DNA of 64,000 nucleotides from Gavia stellata (GCF_030936135.1 NC_082613.1:868001-932000); one strand, 5' to 3'. Counted from the stretch's first letter, positions 12,101-25,615 are shown. Notes: generated by a model from the sequence alone, not told the origin. Numbers and translations are program-made.

Positions 12101-15100
12101 GAGCAGCTTTACCTGCTGCCATCAGTAGCCTGGGATGACCCACAGACCGGTAGGATCAAGCAAAGTCCACCCACCTCAGGGATGAGGGCTCCAAGCATTG
12201 TGGTCACCAGCGGGGGAAGCCCAAGAACCTGTTGAGAAAGCGTCACAGGGCAGGGACTTAATGCACTCACTTTGGGGGGGGGGAGTTCAACACGGGGAAG
12301 GGAAGAGGCATAGACAGCGCCTGGATCTGCCTTGAACATGGGTATAGATTTCTTTAGTGGTCTCTTGAGGAACATCTCAAGCCCAAACCGTGCACCATGT
12401 TATTGCTGATGTCCAGGTTGAAGGACGCCTGCAGAACAGAGAGCTCCGCACTCAGGAAGTTTGCAGACAGGATGAGCTGGGTAGCAGCATCCCTCTTTGG
12501 TGGCAGAGAAGCAAGAGATGGGTGGTCCATGGGAAGGTCAACCTCCTTTCCCTCCTTTTGGTGGAGAATGGTCTAAAAGGACCAGTAAGAAGAGCCATGT
12601 CAGAGAGCAGACGTCTGTTTCCAGGATTTGCATTTGGCGCAGGTACAAGGTACTGGATGCTTTGCTCTGTAGTCTCAGCAATGAAACAGAGCAATAAACT
12701 CTACAGAAAACAACGAGCCGAGGCGGTGGTTAGATGATATAATGCAACCAGCACACGTCTGCACCCCTCTGCTGCCCAAGGCTGAGAAGGACAATGCCTC
12801 CGAGCAAATGGATGTCAGCAACATCACCGCTCCAAGACCCGGCGCCAGGCAGCAGCACTCACCTTCAAATCCAGCTCTATGAAAGTTTCACTTGTCATTG
12901 GGGGGTTCAGCAGAGCGTACCAGAGGGTCCCAGCAGTCCCAAGAGGGATCTCGGCTGCATGGAAGCAAAGCGGGATGCTTAAGCAGAAGGTGCACACTCT
13001 GCACTGGGGGAGAGCGTTCACAGGCACCAAACGGCCGGTTCACAAGTGCCATTTACGGCTTTGGTGGGCTCCTGCCTCCCTGCAAGCCTCTGTGGTGCCA
13101 GGCTCTCCCGAACCTGCACCGAGGAGGGGGTGGATATTCACGTGGCCCCCATTGGGGTTTGTCCCCGCCTGGTCCCAGTCAGGGCTCAGCAGATTGTCTA
13201 TCCTCAGTGACAGATCTGCGCTTTCCCTTGCCCGGGGAAGGGAAGGAGATGGGTGAGATGGATGCCGACTTACAAGTCATGGTGGTGAATTTTGCATTCA
13301 CAAGGTTGAGCACCACATCCACGGCTGGACACAGCTGCAGGGCGAGAAGAAAGGCGTGAGAAAACCTTGCACGGAGGCTTCTGATGGGAGCAGAGCTTTG
13401 CGGCTGCCAGACCAGCGCAGCTCCCACCCTGAAGCACAAGGACCCTTCATTATCGATTACCCAGACAAGGGCTTGCCTCATTTTTCTCTGTCCCTGGTTG
13501 AATTAGGTTATTCTGGAGTAAACCTGCCTTAAGCTGAGCAAAGAACAGGGCCAGACCCCACTGCAGATATCTGACTAAAGCAGACCGACTTCATGACACG
13601 TGTTAAGAGGCTGCGAGTCTGCCCTTTGACAAGCCTTTAGGAACAAGCGTGCTCAGCATTGAGATCAGCTCTGCCCGAGCATCGCATCCCTAACCGCCGG
13701 GCTGGGACGAGGAGGCTTTAGGCAGTGACAGTGCCTTTGCTGCGGGTGTTGGCTGCATAAAAACCAGCTCAAAATGCTCCCCTCTACCAGCCTGCAAGCT
13801 CCTTTCTGTGGCAAAACTGTGAAACCTGTTACGGCGCAGTGAGGAGGAGGAGGAGATGATCTCCGGGAAACAAGGATGGGAGGAGGACCGGACTTACCAG
13901 ACCTGGCAGCACTTTCTGAAGGGTGCTGTCCAGAAACTTGCTCGTGACTTTGGGCAGCATGCTGGGCAGAGACAACACGTCAGCCGACACGGCCATTATG
14001 CACATAGCAATAATTATTTACTAAAGATCAAAAAGGAAGTCAGGTGCTAAAGAAACCTATCTGGTATGGATTAGGCAAAAATATGCCTAATGTCTAACAA
14101 AAGACATTTTCTCTCTTTACAAACCTTTTCTCAAGAATGCCATCTTCTGGTTTTAAACAAAGCTAAAGCTTTCCATGCCTAAAAGAAGCTCTGGTATCCC
14201 AGGAGTACAGCACTAAAATGAGGACTGATGCCAAAGACGAGCATTGCATGGAGCAACACAGACAGAGCTGGCCTGAATTTGTCCATAAAAGATTTTGGGT
14301 TTCTTAGTGGGAAAAACGAACAATGAAAAGTATTTGTGTTCTGCAGAAACCCGCACCTGGAGACTGAAAGATTTAACAATGCTTTTACCTACCTCTTAGG
14401 AATTATTAATATTGGCAAATCATCGCTGCGGTCCTTTGGGACTCACCTGCCGGGGAGGTTGGTTTTAACGCTAACGAGAGCGATGTGGCAGTTCCTGGAG
14501 CTGAACCTGGGGATGCCCGCGGCGTCCTGCCACAGCCGGCTACCGGCCGTCAGGTTTGCGGCCAGAGCGATTTCCACGTTTCCACCTGTAAAGCTGCTCA
14601 GAGCAAAGCTCGGTCACCGCAGGGCAAACCCCCGGGAGCGAGCGAGCCCACCCCAGCCCCGCCAGCGGCTCTCCCCCACGGGTGCCAGCTCCCACCCACC
14701 TTTTCCCAGCAACGGTCATTTGGACTAAGACGGCCATGAAGAGCCCCGAGCCCGGCAAGAGTGCCAGCGAAATCACTGGGGGACAGAGATCTTTCACTTT
14801 TAGCCTGCAGAAAAAAAAAAACAGAAGAAAAGAGCTGGGAAAGAGGACCCCGCAGACCAGCCAGGTCGGGCTGCTTATGTCAGTCACCTATCGCTGATAT
14901 TGCCATCACCATCTTTATTCTTCCACTTCTTGTTTGAACTTCCCATTTAAATACACTTTTAAATTTAAATTTAGAAATATGTTTCTTCCTAACAAAAGGA
15001 TTGCAGGGTTTAATTTTCAAAATAGTTGAAAAACGTTTTGGCATTCAAAACATCTCCATGCTTTCACCCAGCACAAATCTGCGGGATGAAGGGCCAGCTC

Positions 15101-16236
15101 TGATCCCCCAGAAATTCTGGGGTTCCCTCAGGATATCATTGACAAAAGCCGGGCACCCCTGGCTTTGAGAGCAAACCCCACCGGCGCCGCAGAGCCACTG
15201 CAGCAGTCCCCAGCCAGCGCTGAAGCAGGAGCTGACGCGCTTTGTTGCCTTTAAGTTATAGTTTCTCCATGTATTTGCAGACACAACCATGCAGAAAATC
15301 ACCGGCTTTAATATCACACTTGTTAGCGGGGAGTGATTCGTTTCTGCCTCCAGGCTGACACTTCCCAACCTTCTGCTTTTATTTTCTCATTCCCAGGTTC
15401 AGGCTCGTGGTGTAACGCTGCTGATCATCACTCACCCTGAGATGCCTTTGATGGGTTTGGCGTTTGGCTTTTTTTTTGCAGCTTCCTCTGCCAGTTTCTG
15501 CAGAACATCACTCTCATTCCAAGCAGTGGAGATGGCTGGAAGATTTGCACAAGAAGAGGAGTTCAGCACAAAACCCCCAGGGAGGAGCCTGTGCCGGAGG
15601 GTGAGGGGCCTCAGCACCCTCCACCATACCCTATAAAACGTCGTTATTAACATATTCCCGTTCCAACACACTCAGGCACCATCAGGACACAACGTGTGCC
15701 ATAAATTCAGATTACCAGCACTCTTTGCCCTCCCTGGGTAGCAGCTGGAGCTCGGCGAGTGCTTGCTGGGCACGCCATGCAATTTTAGACGTGAAGCACG
15801 GGGTGCATTTTCAGGTTCCCACCTTAACGTACCAGTGAGACAACCCGCGTGCCCACGTCGGGGCATCACAGCCGTGGGCTCCCGCTTGCAGCGTCCCACA
15901 CGGGACGCGCAGACTGCAGGGAAGCAGCTCCTGCTGTGGATTAAGGGCAGTGCCTGGAGCCCGCCCGGCTGGCGGCACTCGGCAGCTGGGGATGTGCTCG
16001 GGGGTGCAGGCTGGGCAGCAGCGAAAGGCGGCTTCCTTGCTGCGATGCAGCCGGTGCACCGCTGCCCGCTTGTCTGCACAGACAGACTCGTGTCCACACA
16101 CAGACGCTAACGTGGCTGAGCACTTACCGCGGTCGATCATTCCAAGATCGATCCTGATGACAGCTCCCGGGTCATCAGCTCCTCCCGACCATGCCAGCCA
16201 GCTGCCAAGGAATAAGATGCACCAAATCCTTGACAT
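9115..16236 (-). CDS. BPIFB6: BPI fold-containing family B member 6 (BPIFB6/BPIL3/LPLUNC6)
   Basis: Fifteen coding exons, all GT/AG and in phase: 16236-16128, 15535-15436, 14804-14700, 14593-14447, 13961-13898, 13334-13274, 12954-12863, 12572-12396, 12228-12175, 11854-11684, 11479-11412, 10972-10927, 10173-10110, 9362-9286, 9153-9115. They total 1374 nt, 457 residues, close to the human length of about 453. Landmarks closely match human BPIFB6: exon 1 DPGAVIRIDLG, exon 2 NESDVLQKLAEEAAKKKP and KPIKGIS, exon 4 ALVSVKTNLPG, exon 5 FLDSTLQKVLPGL, exon 6 LCPAVDVVLNLVN, C-terminal NALVLDV. The conserved cysteine pair is in exons 4 and 6. The first 20 or so residues form a signal peptide. Mammalian BPIFB6 is reported at the ER/Golgi and to affect secretory trafficking, so it may act inside the cell. 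The exon 8 donor (ATG|GTGCAC) is weak. Confidence 0.93.
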
Positions 16237-16888
16237 CTTCTGATCCAGTACAGCTGCTTACAGAGCTCCAGGGGCAGCAGAGGCTTACAGGAGTATGTGG
16301 GCTTCAACAGACAGAGAGAAACAATGAGCTGGAGACGGTTCTCAAACTGCACATCAGGGGCTAAACACTGCAGTCATGCTAGAGGAAAGTGAGCAGGGTT
16401 CCGTGCAAGTCTGTCAGAGCTACACTAGTCAAAACACAGCCTGAATACAACAATCACTACCCAAAATTCCAATGTCTGAACACCCCAGAGCAGCCACACC
16501 AGGACATGCCTGTGTCATGCACCACCCGCCCCGTGGTCGGTACCCAAGCGGGGCGCTAAGCCTTCCTCTTTACAAGAACCAGAACTGCTCATGATGCCTA
16601 AAACCTGCCGTAGAGAAAGGGCTGGAGCTGCCTGATGGAGCACACGGCCCACTGGGTCTCAGGGCCACCTCGAGCCCTGGCCCCAGGAGTGGCAGGAGAG
16701 CTCACGGCTGTTGGCCACGGCAGTGGCACAAGGCATGATGAGCCCCTCCGCGGGCTATGGACATGGCTCCACCACTCTGCTCCCTCTCGGCCTCCCACTT
16801 CTCACTTGCACTGGAGGGAAATGACGTGAGCTGCTGCACCTCGCCATTACAGGGACTCCTGCAGGGAAGGGCCCTGCCATCACCTCAC

Positions 16889-16976
16889 CTGGTTCTTCTC
16901 CGGTGGAGAGTCCCCAGAGGTTGTCCAGGCTTTGCACTGATCTCCTGGAGAGAGGCAAGAAACAGCCTCTATATAA
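16889..16976 (-). promoter_or_regulatory. BPIFB6: TATA promoter and leader exon of BPIFB6
   Basis: TTATATAGAGG lies at about 16976-16966 on the minus strand, and a start is expected near 16942. The leader exon ends at 16889 with GAACCAG|GTGAGG. The likely joining acceptor is TAAGCAG at 16260-16254, leaving 17 bp of 5' UTR before the start codon at 16236. Confidence 0.55.
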
Positions 16977-16979
16977 ATC

Positions 16980-19260
16980 CTGACTGAGAAAGAGGAAAAA
17001 CCAAAAGAATGAAAGGGCTGGGTAATTACTGTGGTGTAAGCTAATACCCGAGTGTTTCTGACATCTGCCAACACAAATAATTTCACTAATAAATTTGGAA
17101 GTCCGGATAAGCCCTCCAGCCTCGGGTACCAGGCACGTGCTCCCAGCAGGCTGAAGCCAGGTCTCTTGCTCAATGCCCAGGAAGAGCCAACGGAGACTTG
17201 CACGTCAAGTCCAAAAGAAAAACCTGATCTGTTTAATTACATGGTACAGACAGAAGTGGGGCAAGGAGAAACCTAAGACATGTAATAGTAAATTCTGCTT
17301 TTGGAGATACCCGCATAACTGCAACTCTTGGGATGAGTGGCTCTTGCTCCCCAAAGTTTCATGGAGCTTGTGCAAACCCTGGGGGAGGACATGACATCAG
17401 CTGGTGGATAACCCAGTGGGAATTGTGATAATCTCGGTAATACCCTTACTGATTTACATCTTATCTAACAGGAGTGTAAGATTTATAGATAACTCCAGAT
17501 AAAGAACCCACCACGCCAGAAAGATGCTTTTGTGCTAGTAACTTGATCAGTCATTATGCTGCAAGCTGACATCTAATTAAGCCTCCACAGGGATCATCAG
17601 GTCCAGAACAGCTCTTCAAGAGGAGAAAATCCACATCTAAGCACCATGGTGCCATCTCGCCCTGGCAGCTTATCCCCAGCCCCTTGCACTGCTGTAAACG
17701 ATAATAACGCTCCACAGATAAATCTCCAGTATTGCTTGGGGAAGAGCTGCTGATATTACCTATACTGCAACAAGGTATAGCAGGGGCCAATTTCAAACCG
17801 CTGCTCTAAAACACAGCAAAGACTTAATTCTCAGAGACATTTCCAAGTTGTGTCTGAGTCCCTACCCATGGCAGATGCCACAAAACGCCTCCCGCAGCCC
17901 CAGGGGACTCGTCTGCAGGTTACAACCTTCTCGATGGATTTACCTTTCTGAACACAGTTCTTGTCTCTAAAGGGGCTGCACGCATCAGCACAGAAGTGTA
18001 AATCCTGCTCTCCCTCAGTAGGCTGCTAGACATACATCTTCATATTTTCTCTTGACACTGCTATTTGGATGCCTTCAATGGAAATGCACAACGTGGCTGA
18101 GACTCTGCTTTTCTTCTTAGCATTTCTCTGTCATGCTGAGAAGGAAAGCAACACAGCGCTGGTGAGAGCCAAAGGCTTTGAACGTGTCAAAACGCACCTG
18201 GAACCAGCGCTCAATAACTCACTTCGCCAATGCACAAAGGACAATGGTTGCCTCCCCGGGCAGCAGGTGTTTCAACAAGTGCTGAACACCTTATCCCATT
18301 GCCAAGGGATTCAGACCGAAATGGGCAATTCAACCCTCTCTGGAAGACTGGTCACGCCTCAAAGTTGAAATCACAAATATCGGGGGGGGGAAGTCAGAAC
18401 ACAGAGCATGAAGGAGAGCTGGGTGAGACCATGAAGGATGCGCTTACATGGCATCTGCAGGTAGTCCACGCTCTGTCCTCCAGGCCAAAAGGAAGCCAGG
18501 GGAACACGGTGGACCCCAAGCATAGGAAGGAGAGGGACTGTGACTCCCTTCCATGAACGCTTTCACTGCTTGTAGAGACATTGTCAAAGAGGGTGAACGT
18601 CACCCACCGTTATTTCCACAAGTTTTAATAAATATTGCCAGTGGCTTTTGGTTGGGAATGGGTTATAAAGAGGAAGGAGTTATTGCACATGGGCCATTCT
18701 GGAGGTTAGAGGAGATACCTTAAAAAAGAATTGATCTTCTGTCTGGTCTAAAACTCCCTGAACCCAACAGAAACACTCCTTTTGCCTTCAACAGACTTAC
18801 CCAGGACTGAAGGAAATGGAGGGCATCCTTGATGAATTGCCGAGACCTCCTGCAGCGCGACACGTGCAGGTCTCATCCCTTCTGGTCTGAGCTGCCCAGC
18901 CGGGAGAGCAACGCAAACCACAGCAGCTTCTTGCTGGTGTGGTCGTGCTGGCGGCTGTCCCTGTGGTGTTCGGAAGAAACCATGGCTGTAGAGCAAAGAG
19001 ACCGATGTTCACTTTTGAACAATGTTTGATTTCTTGGCACCCTCCACCCAGAGACCTTTCTTTGTGCTCCTCGGTAACACCACAACGAAGGCAAGCTGCC
19101 CCAGCACCTGCTGTTCAGTATTTCACCTCACTCGGTCAACAGCCAATGCAATCAAGTATATGGGGAAACAATAAAAATGGTATATAAAACAAAGTGTCCG
19201 CTCAACGTCCTGGTTTCCAGCCCTCTTTGCCAATTTCTGCCCCATCAGCCATGGTTGTGA
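16980..19260. other. divergent intergenic region between BPIFB6 and TENP
   Basis: About 2.3 kb separates the two TATA boxes, which point away from each other, so shared regulatory elements could sit here. The only notable open stretch is 18069-18368 (+), 99 codons starting with a hydrophobic segment (ETLLFFLAFLCHAEK). It has no recognised homology and contains an internal acceptor-like site, so I do not call it a gene. Confidence 0.45.
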
Positions 19261-19263
19261 GGA

Positions 19264-19346
19264 TATATAAAGCCAGCACAATTCCTCGGTGTGGCCACGG
19301 CAAGACACGGACTGAATTAGAAGAATGGGAAGACTGGCCAGGAAAG
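19264..19346 (+). promoter_or_regulatory. TENP: TATA promoter and leader exon of TENP
   Basis: TATATAAAG at 19264-19272 with a likely start near 19293-19296. The leader exon ends at 19346 with a good donor (GGAAAG|GTAAAG). The matching acceptor is CTTCTTCCAG ending at 19936, eight bases before the start codon at 19945. A TATA promoter fits a gene with strong tissue-restricted expression. Confidence 0.65.
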
Positions 19347-19944
19347 GTAAAGCTGCATTTGCAAACTGAATCGCTTGATATAGGCATTGCTTGTACTTAC
19401 TTTGGTGTGTCTCTGTCAGGGTCAGTTCTCATCAGAAGTCCACTTTCTGTGAAGACTGATATAAATATGTATGTTTTCTGCAGGTTAACCTTTCTGAATT
19501 ACTTGTTTTCTTAATATTGTAAGAGCATTACAAACGCTATAAACAATTCCCAAATGTTTTTCAGAGAAGTAGATAACACTTTCACCTTCTTATTTGATTT
19601 TAGCCTCCTCCATAACTTCCATTCATTCCTCAATTAATTTTAGCTCCTGTTTATTTGCTAGTTTTATGCCAGTTGTAGGCTATTATGTGCTCTTCAGCAG
19701 GCATGATATTGCCGCCAGCACCCCTCTAGCTTTCTAGGGTTTTCAAGGCTGAGCCTTCTGTCAGTGCTTTTAAATCCCAGGCACCACATGAGAGCTGTGC
19801 CTTGTAATTGCACAAAAGCTGACAAGCTCAGGACCACAAACCTGACTTGGGAGCGGATCCGTGGCTCCACGCCTCGGTGGCCAGGCCAGGGCCGTGCCGC
19901 TCTGACCAGGCTGCTGCGGGTGCCCTCTTCTTCCAGGTGCCGGC

Positions 19945-22900
19945 ATGGCGAAGCTCTGCACCCTGAGCATCCTCCTGAGCCTCCTGGTCCCCGCTCACAC
20001 CACCAGGTCACCCGACTGCGGGGGCATCCTCACCCCATCAGGACTGAGCTACTGTAAGTCCTGACCCCACATCTCCCACACCATCAGCAGGGAGGGGAGG
20101 CAGCGGCATCTTTCAGTCCGGTGATGAAATACTGTCACCAGAAACTTATGCCTTTAATCAGCTGACTTTCATCATCCCCTTGCTATAGCTAGTAACAGGG
20201 GCGTTTAGCAAGGGATGGAGGCGTGTCACCTGGACAGATTTCGATCTGTCCATCTCTGTGCGTCAGACCACAAGCTCCAGAGGGTCTCATGAAATATCTG
20301 CCCTATTCCACAGTTGCTGAAGTTTCAAAGCCATATGCAGAGATGGTCCTCAGGCAGGACCTAATGGCCCCGACAGTCACAGACCTGTTTCTCGACTCCC
20401 CAAAGCCCAGCAGGTGAGTCCGCGGCTCTGCCTTGCCCAGGCTCTGCCACTGTACCACTGGCTCACGCCGGTGGTTCGCTGGAGCGCTTTGAATATTGTC
20501 ACAAAAGGCATTTTGCCAGCAAGGGCAAAAATCCTCCTGGAGATCAACACAGCTGTTTGCCAGAGGGTTTAGAAACGAGCTCCTGCTTCCTCCTTTGGGG
20601 TCTGAGGGCAGCAGCCCCAGTGCCACCCTTGGGGCACTGATTTATCTGTGCGCTGTGCAGATCTCATGGACTTTAGGGCATTGCCCACTGCGAGGGCAGC
20701 CAGGGACTGCACATCAGTCTGTGCTGGTGTCCTGACACCTTCATTTCTGCTCCTGCAGGAATCAAATTAACTCTGTCAAAGTCACCGAGCTGTCCCTGTC
20801 TCTCATCCCCGACGCCGGGCTGCGGCTGAGCATTGATGTGGACCTCGGTATCACACCTGCCCCGTGAGTGCCGGGAACGCGGGGCTGGAAGCAGCCCAAG
20901 CTCCCAGCCGGAGCAATGGGGCCACATCCAGCACCTACCGTCTGCCTGTGGGAGCAGGGGGGCCGGGGCGAGCGGGACCGGGAGCAGCCCCCACGCTCCA
21001 GCCTCCACCTCTCCTCCCCGGCACAGCTCGACCACCAAGGTGATGAGACTGTCCATCCTGGCGGACCTCCACGTGGAAATGAACCCTGAAGGGAACCTGG
21101 AGCTGGTGACCTCTGCCTGCAAACCCACCATGGAGGAGATGCAGAGCACCGAGGAGATGGAAAGGTCGACCCTGCGGTTTTCCTCGTTATGGGCTCTGGG
21201 TTGCGGGGTAAAAGAAGAAACTGAGCCACAAGCATTTCTAGGGAGGAAGGTGATATGACTAAGACCTGCTCGCTGCCCTAAAAGCTTACAAAGGTGACCA
21301 CAAACCCTTTATCTTCATGGGAGGAACTTTGTTCTGCGTGCAGGGTTGGTTCCACCCTTTTAAGTGCATTTCATTCTCTCATAAGGGAGTGGATCTTTTT
21401 TAAGTAGTGCAGCAGGAACATTTTTAATGCAAGTCCAATGACAGTGCTTCAGTGGTTTAGGATTCTGAATTGAAATCATAGCTTAATAGATGACAGAAAA
21501 TAACGGTAATACTGTCTCCGGATACCTTTTGGATCCAATAAAAGACACTCACCTACCCTCAGCTAAGCTGGTTCTCACCTAACATCTTCTGTTCTGTTGT
21601 TTTCATCCAGCAAGTCCTCTAGTTCAGACGTGGAGAGCGAGATTAATGTTGATAAGGTAAGATAAAGTTTGTAAAGGTGTGAGACAGCAGAAGACAAAGT
21701 TGTGCAGTTCTGTAAGAACTAAAGCACTACAAGTCAACCTGGTGCTTTGCCAAGTGCCCCCGCAGCCCTGCACGCATGGCAAGGAGCAGCAGCCCCATGG
21801 TCACCCAACACTGCCGTGCTCCACCTCCCGGCTGCCGCACGGCCAGATGATGGGGACATCCGCATCAGGGGTGTTCGGGGACGCCCGATGCTGCAGACCC
21901 CCCTGTTCATCTACCACCTCTCTCTTTCTTCTTCATGCCACAGATATGCCTGGAAGTCTCCAAATTGCTGCTTTCGCCAAACGAACAGCTGATGTCTCTG
22001 ACAGGTGAGTGTTTGGCTTTCAGCCTCCTTACAGACTAAGGGCGTCGGGGCTCAGTTTGGAGCAGGTGACGAGATGGGATGGGCTCCCACCCTGCAGCAG
22101 CGGCTCTGCTGCTGTCACCTCCCCGGGGACCCGCTCCCTCTGCCCGGCTCTCTTTCCCTGTCTCTTTACTTGGGAAACTCACACGCTTCCCAGCCCCAAC
22201 CTGCTGTCACTGCTCCCCTCTTTCCGAGCGTCCCTCTGCTTGGTTTGCAGCTCAGTTCCCCATCACGCCGAGCTGCCAGGTCCAGTACCTGCCCCTGGCT
22301 GCACCCATGTTCTCCGAGCAGGGAATCACCATATCCTTGCAAGTAAGTCCTCGCTTTCCAGCACTCAGAGCCCAGCTCCAGGCTTTGGGAGAGCCGCTTC
22401 CTCCCAGTGCTACGTGTCCCAAGACACCTTAAACTCCTTTTCTCCTTGCCTGTATCCCGGCAGACGACTTTCCAGGTGGTGGGGATGGCGATCCCCCTGC
22501 CAGTCAGCCCCGTGCCGTTCAGCATGCCTGAGCCGGTGAACTCCAGCCCTTCCCACCTTACCCTGGCTTTCTCTGAACACTTCTACACCAGCCTCTTCTT
22601 CGCCCTGGAAATGGCTGGAGCCTTCAACATGACCATCCCGGTGAGTAGAGCAAGTGGGCAAGGAAGGAGTAGAAAATATGCATTTGGAGGGACAACCCTG
22701 GCCCACGAATGGCTTGGAGGAGACACGCGCAATGCAAAGAAATGAGAGTCTGTCTCCGAGTGCCTGTGGGAGCTGCAGCCCCTCACCCCAGGGCTCCCAA
22801 AAATATTTCTGGTTTAATGATACATGGAGAATTTGCCATGAAAAGTAACCAGAACGCTGGTCCCGGCACATACTGCCATGCAGGAAGGCTCCTGCATGTA

Positions 22901-25380
22901 TGCGCAAGCGGCACAGTGCTCACCACGGGGTCCGCACGGCCGTGCTGGACGCGAGTCCCAGAGCAGCAGCCCCAAGCAGCCATCAGTCCGATCACAAGCC
23001 GTGCTTTGTTTTTCAGAGCCCACTGACCACCGCCACCATGGCACAGAAGATTACTCAGGTTCGCTGCTGTTGCTGGCGCTCCGAGAGGCACAGCCCCAGC
23101 TCAGGCAGTGCCCCCCCGGCCACCTGCCCACTGCCCCGGGGGCACACGGGGGATGGCTGCCATGCCCAGAAATAACCCCCCTCCCTCGGCAGATGGGCTC
23201 CCTCTTCCAGGAGGACCTACCGGTGATACTGCAAGCTGTGTTCAGGAGCTCGCCTCGGGTGGTGCTGGAGGAAGGCAAGGCAGCCCTGAAGCTCTTCCTC
23301 ACCATTCAAGTCGGGGCGGGATCACCGGCTTTCCAGAGCTTCCTGAGCATGAACGTGGTGAGTGTGCCCTGCGAGTACGCTGAGCGTGCCCTGCGAGCGT
23401 GGCCGAGCTGCACCCAGGCAATGCCCTTTGCTCTGAGACCCAGCCCGACTGCAGCCGTTGCAGGGGGCTGATTTAGCCTTTACCTGCCACAGCGCTGGCG
23501 GTCCCGAGCAGCATTTGCCTCCGTTGAGTAGAGCAGGATGTGAGGAGCACATGGCAGGTGGCAGCACACGGATGGGTTCCTTGCATCCCACTATTCAAGA
23601 CTGAAACGGGACTGTTTGCTCACTCTGATCCTGCCCTCTCTTTCCCCTTGCAGGATATGTCTGCGGGACTCCTCTTTAGCGTCGCTGACACAAGGATGAT
23701 GATCTCTGCAACAGTGATAGAGTAACAAACCCAGCTACGCTCTGAGTCCTCGAAGGGGACGTGTCCCAGTCACAGCAGGGAGCGGGGAGGCAAAGTGGTC
23801 TGGGGAATTTCTTAGCTTTTATGGTTTGAGCACTGCAGAGGTAGCTCTATCCCGAGGGAAACTGTGGGACTCCAGTAACGTGGTTAGAGAGAAAAGTGGA
23901 AATTGCACCCGTCCACCCCCTGCACTCAGCACAGGCGTACGCAGGCGACCGGCACACGCCAACACCGTCTGCCTCTGCCTGTTCCTGCCACACCACCGGC
24001 ACCGCTGCTGAGGAAAGCGCACGCTCAACCGACCCATCGGCAAACACAGCCTGTGACTGGGGGAACTCCAGTGTGCCCCGCCACGGCGGCACCTGCGGCT
24101 GCCCATCGCTCCAGACCCCGGCCCCGCAGCGTCCTGCGCCCCTGCCCGCCCACCCCAGCGCAGCCTGCCCGCTTCGGCAGGGCCCCGCAAAAGCTATTCA
24201 GTCTGAGTCCTGGGCGTCAAAATGTCCTCAAGCCCTTGCTGCTGTGCCCAGGGGGAAAGTCAGGCTCCAGCCGCCTGCTCAGATGTGCCCGGGCACCAGG
24301 TTCACTGCTGGCTTGGCCCCGGGCTCAGCCGCGGTGTTTGGGGGAAAACCACAAACCTCACTGCTTATTACAACTTATTACAAGCAGCTCCTGTGCCGCT
24401 CTTTGTTTTCCAGGGATATCGAGCTCAGCCTGGCTGCCTCCAACGTGGGTCCCGTGCCGGTAGGTGCCCCCAACCGCGCACCCCCCAAGCGACCGAGTGC
24501 AGCCGTGTCCCCTCTTTGCGCCATGCTGGTGTGACTTGCTGAATGCAACAGCCTGGCCACCCTCAGCTGCACCAGCTGGCTTAGACTGCCCTAAACCATC
24601 CCAGGCAGCAGTTATCGGCAGGGGAATATTTACTTTGGGTGCTCGCTGCACCCTGCAGAAGGAAGAGGCAGGTCCGTGCGGGACTAGAGGTGCCATGAGC
24701 ATCAGGACCCCTCTCTTGCTGGTGCCTGCCCCTCTCCTCCTGCTTTAGAGTCACGCTGTAAGCGAGCTGACCGTGGATTTCCCTTTGGCAGGCTGCCTTA
24801 CTGGAGGAGTTATTCTTGCCCACAATCCGTGAGGAGGTACCGGCTCAGATGAACGGTGAGGAGCCGGGAGTCCTGCAGCGGTGCTGCCACACAGGGTGCA
24901 CGGCCAGGACGAAGGCAGCACCCGGCTGGCAACTGTCCCTCTTCTTTTTCCTAGTGGTCCTGAGCGAAGGCGTATTCCTGCCCCACATCTCCAGCTTTAC
25001 CTACACTGACGTCAACGTCATGATTCACAAGGTAAGAAATAAGACATTTGAATTGCTCCCTATGTTTGATTTAAAGGGAACCCGGGAGCAATGCTTACCT
25101 CCCAGCTCCAGAATAAATCAGAGCCTGCTCCTCTAACCCTGTTAACCCCCAGAACCAAGTTTCATTGCTTTAGATGGGCATAGTTCCTCTCTAGCCCCCC
25201 TGACATGAGCACTAGCGGTGTTGGAGGGGCCATTGGCCTGCGGAGAGCCCGTGCAGGCTGACATGAGCCACACGAGCACCTTGCTCAGCCCTCGTTCCTC
25301 CCCTGCCTTAGGACTACGTCTTGGTCCCCTGCAACCTCAAGCTACAGGCGAGGACCGGAGAGCAGACCACCGTGGGCTGA
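19945..25380 (+). CDS. TENP: TENP / ovoglobulin G2, BPI-fold secreted egg-white protein
   Basis: Fifteen coding exons: 19945-20053, 20314-20413, 20759-20863, 21027-21164, 21611-21656, 21944-22004, 22251-22342, 22464-22640, 23017-23058, 23193-23357, 23654-23721, 24414-24459, 24792-24855, 24955-25031, 25312-25380. Phases agree throughout; total 1359 nt, 452 residues, no internal stop. The signal peptide is followed by PDCGGILTPSGLSY. Other segments I recognise from chicken TENP are AEVSKPYAEMVLRQDLMA, PVSPVPFSMPEP, SEHFYTSLFFALE, AGAFNMTIP, SSPRVVLEEGKAALKLFLT, SDTRMMIS-like ADTRMMIS, LSLAASNVG and FTYTDVNVMIHKDYVLVPC. The conserved cysteine pair (SACKP in exon 4, ICLEVS in exon 6) is kept. Chicken TENP is an egg-white protein with reported antibacterial activity. 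It is the only plus-strand member here. Exon 5 is 46 bp (64 bp in sister genes) and Ser/Asp/Glu-rich; the exon 4 donor (GAAAG|GTCGAC) is weak. Confidence 0.95.
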
Positions 25381-25615
25381 AGTCTGGTGTTCGGAGTAAA
25401 ACAGTGGCAAAATTGTTCCAGTGACTCCGAAATCACGCTTTGTGTTTTGTCACTGCTTGAAATGTTGAAAAATCTTCTTTCTTGCCTTGCTAAAACAACA
25501 CTTTCCTCAGATTTAGGATAATAATGGCATTGCACTAGCGGCTTTCTCTTCCGCTCCTGCTCTTGGTATTTTTGTTGCACAAAGAGGATGGATTGTAACA
25601 ATGTTCCATGCTTTA

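Noticed and set aside
18069-18368. 99-codon open frame with a signal-peptide-like start between BPIFB6 and TENP
   Set aside because: No homology recognised, contains an acceptor-like site after its hydrophobic start, and lies in a promoter interval; noted but not called.
22878-23471. 197-codon plus-strand open frame overlapping TENP
   Set aside because: Wrong frame relative to TENP exons 9 and 10 and runs through their introns.
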